NCBI RefSeq assembly: GCF_007747655.1
Contig: NZ_CP036274.1
Location: 992,001-1,056,000 of the forward strand
Source: Anatilimnocola aggregata
Lineage (GTDB): Bacteria > Planctomycetota > Planctomycetia > Pirellulales > Pirellulaceae
DNA: 64,000 nucleotides
Direction of reading: 5' to 3'
Both the position numbers and the translations under genes were made by a program. This document shows positions 52,398-61,300 of the stretch, in pieces. How positions within the stretch are numbered: position 1 is the stretch's first letter; each line of letters starts with the position of its first letter. Below the pieces are notes generated by a model. That model did no database searches. It was not told the origin of the DNA and was given only the letters and a program-made list of their open reading frames with translations.

Positions 52398-55300
52398 TTA
52401 GCCCAGGTTTAGCTGTTCCTCGGCCAGGTCGCTGAGCAGATCGGACCACTGGGCGTCCGTCAGCGGGCCCATCGCTTCGTCGGTCTGCTCGAAGGTTTCG
52501 AACGAGCTCGGATCCTCGTGCTCGCCTTGGGCGACAGCCATGCTGTTGATTAGCAGTTCGACAGCCGCGTCCTGTACCAACTCCGAAACTGGCACCGAGG
52601 CAGTAGCAGTTGTGGTGGGCGCGGTCTCGATTACCACGCTCGACGACGCATACATTACGTCGGGAACGAGCGTGTGGAGCGAAAGATTCGCATCGAGGAC
52701 TTCCCCATCTACATTTGCTTCGTTCTCGGTGGACCTCATGCTGGTGAAGCCAACGTCCTCGCCCGCGGAGGCGATGACAGGCGGCAACAGCGGAACTCGA
52801 TTCAGGTGGGTAATGACACCGATCGCATCGAACGCAGTCAACCGGCCATCACCGTTGACATCGAGGAAGGGTGGCGGATTGAGCAACGGGTTCAAAGGGG
52901 CCGGTGGCGAGACGATCGGCAAGTTCTGTACGCCGTACGAGTTTAAGTAGTTGATGATGATGAGGGCATCAAAGGCGTTGATCTTGCCGTTGTCGTCCAC
53001 ATCGTATTGGCCAACATTCGTCGCAGTCAGGTCGCCTGGGTAGGTTACCTGGATGTCATTGGGATCGTTCTGGAACAGAGGGCCAGTCAAGGTGACCTGG
53101 TAGTCTTCGACTTCGCCGTCGATCGCAGCACCGGTTGGGCTGTTGATTACTTCCGTGCTCACACGGAAGCGGGCATAAGTGGCGCCTCGCTCGCTGGCAG
53201 GCATCGTGAAGTTAAGCAAATTCGAACCCGCGGCGAGAACCACGTTCGTCAGAATCTGTTCTCCGGCATCACTCCAGTCACTGTCTGTCGAAGGATTCAG
53301 GTTGATCCAGGCCGATACAATCAAACCAGCTCTTGGCGAAGTCACAATGACCCGGCCACCGTCCGCTATACCGGACTGCAAGCTGATGAACTGCACGCCG
53401 TCGTCGTTGTCGAGGTTCGCCGCTACACTCGGCTGGCCATCGAAGTCTGCCGTTGGGAAGCCTGTCGGGTCAGTTCCCAAATAGACGCCCGGTTCGATGC
53501 CATGGTTGGCACCACCGTCCGCATCCAGAACCGGATAACTAGCTGGAGCATCGCCGTAATCAACCGCAGTTCCGAGGAACAGCGTGTAGTAGTGGTTGAT
53601 GGTGTCGCCTGGCACGTTCGGGTTCGGAATCGCGACCGTGTTATTGGGCGACAGCAGATTCCCCGCTTGATCGGCAATGCCGTCATTCATGAGGATCTGG
53701 TAGGTGCCACGTGGCCAGATGTTGCCAACCGGAGTCAACACAATCTGATTGCTCGTGGCGTCATAGCTGAAGAAGTAGTCCACGCCTTCGACCAGCACTT
53801 GGGTCGCCGTCGTCGAAATCCGCCGCGTGACGATCACCTGGCTGCTGGTGACTGTGAAGTCATCGATGTCTGAACCGTCGGGTTCACCATTGGGATCGGT
53901 TCGATCGAACAGAGCAATCGTGAAGTTCCGGACCAGCACCGTATTATCGGTGCTAACCACCGTGAGAGCCTGATCTCGGTCAATTCCCAGGGCATCGTTA
54001 TCCTGCGGATTCACCAGCGCCGAACTGGGGCCCGACTTATCGACACGGTCGAGGGCACCGCGATCCTTGAACGGATTCAAACCGAAGCCTTGCGGCGTCT
54101 GCACATCCGGGTCATCGGCCCGTACTTGGCCGCGGGCATCGCGGTCGGGCGTCAGGATGGGTGAGTCACCCAAGCCAAGCGGCGACTTGATCGAAACCAT
54201 GAGGGGTCGATCGAGCAGCGAGTCAATTGAACTATCGATCGCAGGCGAAAGAGCTGCCAGGTAGAAGTTCCCACCCTGAGCATTCTTAAACAGTGGATCG
54301 GCATTCGTGAGCATGATCGGGAAATCGCCCAGGCCGAGGTTGGCTGGGTTGGTAAGAACCGTGTTTCCCTGTGTGACGAGACCACCAATCACCGTATTCG
54401 GACGGGACGAAGCATCGACGTTGAGGGCCGTTGCGAAGTTGGCAATGATGTTATTCAGCAGCGTGGGCCCGGATCGCTCGTTGACCAGAATACCTGTGTC
54501 GGCGACAGCAGCCGACGGCGGATCGAACGTGCCACCCTTACCATAAAGCGTGTTGTTAATGATGCGTCCAAACGAAACCGGAGCATCGGTTCCCGGGTCG
54601 CCACTGAAGCGAATACCACCCGTGCCGTTGCCGTAGATGATGTTGTTCATCACCACGACACCCGGAACCAGGCCCACCGTGTTGGCTTGACTGAGGTTAC
54701 GAGTCGCACCTTGATGGGCAGCGTTGCCGTCGGCAGCTACGCGGGCACCGGCGTCGATATCGATGCCGAAGAAGAGCGAGTTGTAAACTTCATTCCCTTG
54801 CAGCACGATCTGACCTTGATCGCGAACAAGATTGCGGTCACCCAGTTCTTGATCGAAGGTGATGACATCGATTGCACTCGGTGCACCAGCCGAATTGCTG
54901 TTGGGCGCGTTCGGCGAAGTGACTTCGAGCGTGTATTTGCCCGTGCTGCCTGGAATCGCTCCAACCGGAATGATTGCACCAGCGGTCGTGGTGTGAGTGT
55001 ACTTATTGTTCCCGGCACCACTCACTGCGATGTAATATCGTCCGGCACTGGGCGCGGAGAAGGCCAGATAAGAATCCGTATCTGGACGCGTGGCAAAGCT
55101 GCTGCCGCGAACTTGAGTATTCCCCAGTCGTTCGCCAGGAGCAGCGATGGTCACGGCAGGACCACCAGCGGTCGGAATCATTCTCACCGTCGCGCCATCG
55201 TTTTCGGCGGTGTAAGTGTTGCCGTTGATCGTCACCGTTTGCAGTGTGCCGGCAGCGTTGAAGATCCGCAGGTAACTATCAAGAGTCGAGCCCTGAATGG

Positions 55301-58300
55301 CGGCATCGACATCCACCAGGATTTGCTGACCAACCACCCGAGTTATCGGCGCGCCGCCAATGACTGCGGGGGCCGCACTGACAGTCTGCGTACCTTGAAA
55401 GCGAAGGGTGGCAGGGAGCTGTGCATCGACAACAACATTAGCTGACAGACCTGCTGTGGCGAGGGCTGATTGGAAGGCCTGCATGACCTCAACTCGGGTC
55501 ATTGCCGGGGTAATCGGAACAGCAATATTGCCCAGCGTCGTGAGTCCGTTGTTATCAAATTCAAAGATAAACGGTGTGGCGCTCACAGTAGGATCGAGAA
55601 CTGTCACAGTTTCACGATCTGCCGTGGTTAAGCCATCAAAGAACTCTGCCGTCACGCTCAGATCAAGTCCGAAGTAATCGATATCGCGAGCACGGCGGTC
55701 AGCATCCTTCTGCTCGGTAGTGGTATCGTCCGAATCGCCGACGGTACCATTGGCGAAGAACCGCAAGCCATCGTAAATCGAGCCTGGGGCAGTGATCTGC
55801 AGGGCCGTATCAAGGCTCTCGTTAACCTCCTTAACGGGCACACCCGTAGCGACGAACGTCGCTGCACCGTTGAGATTCACACGATTCGTCGTGGTTGCCA
55901 GGCCTGGCTGAGTACCATCCCCCAGCCACGCGTTGACTCGCAGAATCTGCTGAACATCGGTGCTATTGATCGCATCGCGGATCGATAGCGCGACTTCGGG
56001 AGCCGACATTGTCGAATTAAACGGTATCTCCTGGTTACCCGGAGTAACGACAGTCTGGCCAAAGGGTGTGACTTCTGCCGTGTCGTTGAACTCGAATGTC
56101 AATTGGCGTGTGCCATCGCTGATGGTAAAAGTCTGACCATCGATCAGTTGAGCACCGGAACGTGCGAGCAAGGTTTGTTGCTCGGAGAACCGGTCATTCG
56201 AGTCGGGAGTAAATCCAGGCAACGCCGGCGTGACGAAGTCGTAACCCACACCACGGCGAATTTCGAGTTGATAGTCGCCGAGGATGATCTGACCTGGAGG
56301 TGGGGTCGTGGGAATTGTAATTGCCGAACTTGAGATGGCGTTGGAGAGCATTTCGCCACGCTCGGCCAGACCAATGACGAAGTCGTCCAGATAGACGCCT
56401 TCGAAGGCATTATTTTGATATCGCAAGTTGCTGCGGAAACCACCGACGGTATCGGTGACGTCGCCAGTCAGATTGGTTTCCAAACCGAAAGGTCCACGCT
56501 GTGCCACCCCGCCGACAACGTCGACGGTATGGAAGGGACCGGTCGGCGAACTAATCAAGCGAACCAGGTCTCCATATTGCTTGATGCTTCCAGAGTCGGG
56601 AGTTTCCAGCGAGATGAGAGCGTTTAGTGGTCCAGGGAAGGACAAACTAAAGTCGCGAGCCGAAACGAGCTCCACTCGATTTGGCGAGGTCGGCGAAGTG
56701 GTAGCGGCCAACCCGGGAATCGCCAAAGGTCCGCCAGCATTCAATGCCTGCGCGACCCGCCCCGCTACCTGATTGGGCAGGAACGAAGCCGAATCCGTGT
56801 AGAACACGGGAATATTTCCCACTGCCACGCCAGCAGCACCGGTGCTCGCAAACTCGGGTGATCCGAAGATGTTCGTGAAGTCGGCAATCGTTAGGGCATT
56901 GGTATCCGTATCGAGTTGAATTGCAGATCCAGACACTACAGCTGCATTCATGTTGCCGCCGAGGGCCGAATTAAGCACGGCAACCGTGGCACTTGCAACC
57001 TGCGATTGGGAGTCATTTACATTGAATGAAATAGGGATGGCACCGAGAATGACGGTCGCCAAATTGTTGTCGTACTCGAAGATGCGCGGGACACCATTCC
57101 ACGTGATTTGGAATGAGTCGCCATCGGTAATCGCGACTGCCGCCAGTGGGTTGGCACCGGCAGTTGGAATCGTGAAGATCTCGCCACTATCAAACTCGTA
57201 GGTCGCCGCATCGGCGGTGCCTGAAGTCGCAGTAAGGCGAAAAGTCTGCTCATCGTTGTACTGGCTGCCATCCTGCACAATCAACTTTTGTGCATAGAAC
57301 GTTTGCACCAGCATGTTCTGCAGTGTCGTCGCCACTGTGTCACGCGATTGTGTTCGTGTGAATGGCAGCTCAATCGCGTTGACAAGCAGCCCGGCAGCAC
57401 TAAGACCGGCGGCACCTTGAGTCTGCGTAACAGCCGCGGCACTGGTTGGCGCAGCAGCTGGAGTCACTGCTGCCGCAGTAAAGAAGTTCAACACAGAATC
57501 GTTGCCAAGGTAACTAGTGCCGGCCCCGAGGCCGTTTGCGGCGAGAACTCCCAGCAGGGTCTGGGTGAGTTCTTGGGCAGTCATCAGATCGGTGATACCA
57601 ACCCGAATGTTTCCTGCCGTTACCGAGTTGTTCTTGTCGAATTCAAAAGTGATCGGCACGCCAGCAGCCGTTGGCAGGATGGTGATGGTTTCACCATCGG
57701 GCGTCGCCCGGCCGCTGGAGAAAGTTGCGGTCACACCATTATTGAACTCGTAACGTTGGCCGCCAATCGAGATGAACTGCTCATCGGTGATGTACTGACC
57801 TGCAACTGCGCGAAGTTCTTCGCCGGTTGTGTAGGGAACGCCGACGTCCATATCGCCAGCCGTGCTGAAGTCGACACGGAGTCGCACGGACTTCTGGCCA
57901 GCATACGCATCGAGCGGAATGCGAACCTGACGGAATCCATTGGTATTGATGAAGATATTCGACTCGTCCATCGCCAGCAGTTGCCAGTCACCGCTATTCG
58001 AGTCGGCCACACCATCGCCGTTTGTATCCGCATTGTTATTATCGATCGAGCTGACGAAGACTCGTAGCGAGTCATAAATCGGGCTGGCTTCCTGGCTCGA
58101 GAAGTAGGTGAAGTACAGTGCCGGTTGATCGACGGCGGCGTAACCTTCCAGGTTAAACTCGTTACTGACCACGCTGCCGAAGGCACCACCGTTTACGTTG
58201 TAGGTCGAGCCACGACCGCCGGTACCGAAGTACAAGCTGGAATTGCCAGTGGTCGCGGGACGACTGCCGTTTTCCGCAGCTGGAGTACCGTGACCCGCAT

Positions 58301-61300
58301 CGGTTTGACGGTGCGTGTTGGTTGGGTCCACAAAAGGAGTGAAGCCCCACAGGTTCTCGTTCAACTGACCAAAGCGAATACCGTTGGCTTGGGTAATCGG
58401 CGTAACCACTCCTGCATCGTTGCGGAATGTCAGCGGAATGTTGGTCTGCCCATCGACAAAGATCGGCTCCATGCCGCCGTAGGTGTCGGTCGTGTGATCG
58501 TATTCGAATGCATACAACCGGCTCTGCCCGCCAACCTCTGCGACCGCGAACCAGGTGTTCGCATATCGACCATTCTCGACCGTTGCTGGCCCGCGTGTCA
58601 GACCTTGAATGCTCAGGCCTGCCAAATCCGACCGCGAAGCGCCGATGTAATTGACGCTCGTGACTTGCAGAATCTTGTTGGGGTCGGTCGGCAGCAGGTT
58701 CTGATTGTTGAGGAAGTTGATGGTAAATTCGTACAACCCGCCGTTGTCGCTCACCGCCACAAAAGTAGAGGTCGCGGCTGTATTCGCCACATTCACCATG
58801 CCGGTGATGCTACCGCCGGGCCCTTGTCCGCCGACGATAAACGGCGAGTTCGCAGGCGTAATGATCTGCCCACTGGTGAGTTGAACATTGTTGCCTAATA
58901 GCGAAGCAAAGATGCCGGCCGAGTTAAGATCGGCGTTGATGGCATTGGCGACGCTCGTCGCAATCGTGGCGGCAGAATCTTCAGCTCGGAAGGGAATCGA
59001 ATAGGCCCCCGGGCTGAAGTCTGGCGTGCTGGCCAGTTGCGTCCAGATTGGCATGCCGTCGAAATCGACAGCAAGGGTCGGCACTTTGCCGGCAGCCGTA
59101 ACCGGCGGGAAGTTAATGCGTGCGTCGAGTGTTGCACCTTCGGCACCAGCAGTGAATGGAGAGATTGGACTTAAATTTACGGCATTGAGAATCGATGTTG
59201 CGATCTGAGCGTTGGTGTTCACCTCTTCCGTCGCCATGAGGACGTTGGGAAGACCTCCCTGTGGTACAGGCCCAAGCAAATTGACAATCGGTGTTCCTGG
59301 GAGCACGTTGTATGCAATCCGAAAGCCGTTTGCGACCACACGATCGTCGCCACCATAGACATCGGCAAAGAGACCATTCACCGTACGAATTGCGTCTCGC
59401 ATCCGCACAGCGACGACATCCGAAGTGTCGCCGTAGTTAATATTTACTGGTGTACTTCCTGCGGTAACACCGTTTCCGGCAGGATCGAACTCAAAGAAGA
59501 ACGTGTTGGCGGGCGTCACGGGATTTCCCAAGGTCAAGCTAAATCGCTGACCTTCAAGATCGCCTGACTGTAACGCGAGCGGCGCATCTACAGCCTGTAG
59601 GATAGGTGCTTGGCCGGTTTCGCCTTCAACGGCCACTAGCCCGCTTAGTGATGGGTTGATGGCCGTGACACTGACACTCTGGGTTGGCAAGAAGGGAATC
59701 AATGAGACTCGCGTCGAGCCAGCGGCAACCAAGGCGGTTGTCTGAAAGGTTGGACCGGAGGCAGCGTTAATGGCCGCTTGAATCCTGGCAGCAATTACGT
59801 CAGCCGTTAGGAATGGACCTGCCAGATTTCGAATATCGATCGGCAAGGCACCGGGAGAATTCTGGACGGCATTGTTGTCAAACTCAAATACTCGTTGTTG
59901 ACCGGCGGCGTTGATTGTGAATGTTGATCCGTCCAAACCGGCGGCCGTCGAGTTAATGGTGGGGTTGACTGCGATCACGCTGCCGGTATCAAACTGAAAA
60001 ATAACCTCGTTACCACTCTTTGGTACGTCATCTCGATCGAGAATGAAGTAGTAGCCATCGCGAACTGTCTGGTCTAGCCCAAGGTTTACCTGCTGAGTTG
60101 CTTCAAACCCGGCATTGAACTCAAAGTCACGGGTCACATTCCCATCGGTGACGGTGAAAAAGGTCCCGTCTGTGATATTGGCAAAGTAGTTCGCACCAGT
60201 TGAAATGGTGGCTTCAACTCCGGTGAACCGCTGTTGTGTGAGGATTTCACCAACTTCGAAGGCATCGGTTCCGGCACCCGTCAACCGCGGTCCGCCATTT
60301 ACCAGTGCAGCACCGTTTGCGGGGTTCAACTGATAGATGATGTTTTGTTTGCTATTAATTGTTGGATTGATATTACCCGGACGATAGAACTCGCCACGGT
60401 TACCAATCGCCAACAATCGTTCCGGCGAATTGTTCGGAGTAAAGAACTCCAAGGCATTGTAGTGAACACCGAAGCCGTTTCCGGCATTGGTGACGATTGG
60501 ATTACCCATTGCATCGGGCTGATAGGTGTCAATTCCATCGTCACCCAGATCGGTAGGCGCACCGGTCCCAGTGTTGATCTGAATCAAGTGCCCAGCTTCC
60601 GAGTCTTGAATGAGCGTATCTTCCAAGTCTCGCGACAAGCCAAAGAGATTATTGGCCGTGTTAAATGCGATGTCTTCGATGTCGAAACCCTGGGTACCGA
60701 CCGTAGCTACGTGAGCCCCGGTAAACGGGTTGATCGTCTGCAGCGTTGTTACTTCAGTCGCGGCGCTATCGCGACTGATATACAGAGTCATGTCCCCTAA
60801 GTGCCAAGGAATCACGCTGTCGTTACCGGGAATGTTGTCGAACAAGACCTGCGTATCTGGCAGTGACGAAGTGCCTCGGTCTGGTGGCTTACCCTGGCGC
60901 CAAGGAATGTCCTCAAACCGTCCTTCATTAATGTGGTCTTCGACGATCCGGTGGACGGAGTCGATCGGCTCGATGCGCAGCAACGGGTTCGTCGTGGTGG
61001 CCGAAGTGAACTGCGTGTACGGAGTCGGAATCGTTCCCACAGCGGCGACGGCCACGTAGTAAGTTTCCGGCGCAGTACCATTCAACGAACTCAGAGGCGC
61101 GGTCGCCGGCAACGCGATGTTACCGATGTAGGCGTCATTCGTGCCGACCGAACCGCGGTTCAAATCACTGATGCCACTGCTCGAGAGTGTGCCGGAGCGG
61201 TCATCGGAAACGTTCGAGTCGAAGTTCGTCAGGATTAGCTGGAAATTCGAGTTGTAAACAAACAACTGGAGGTTCGGACGCCCCAGGCCATCGGCATAGT

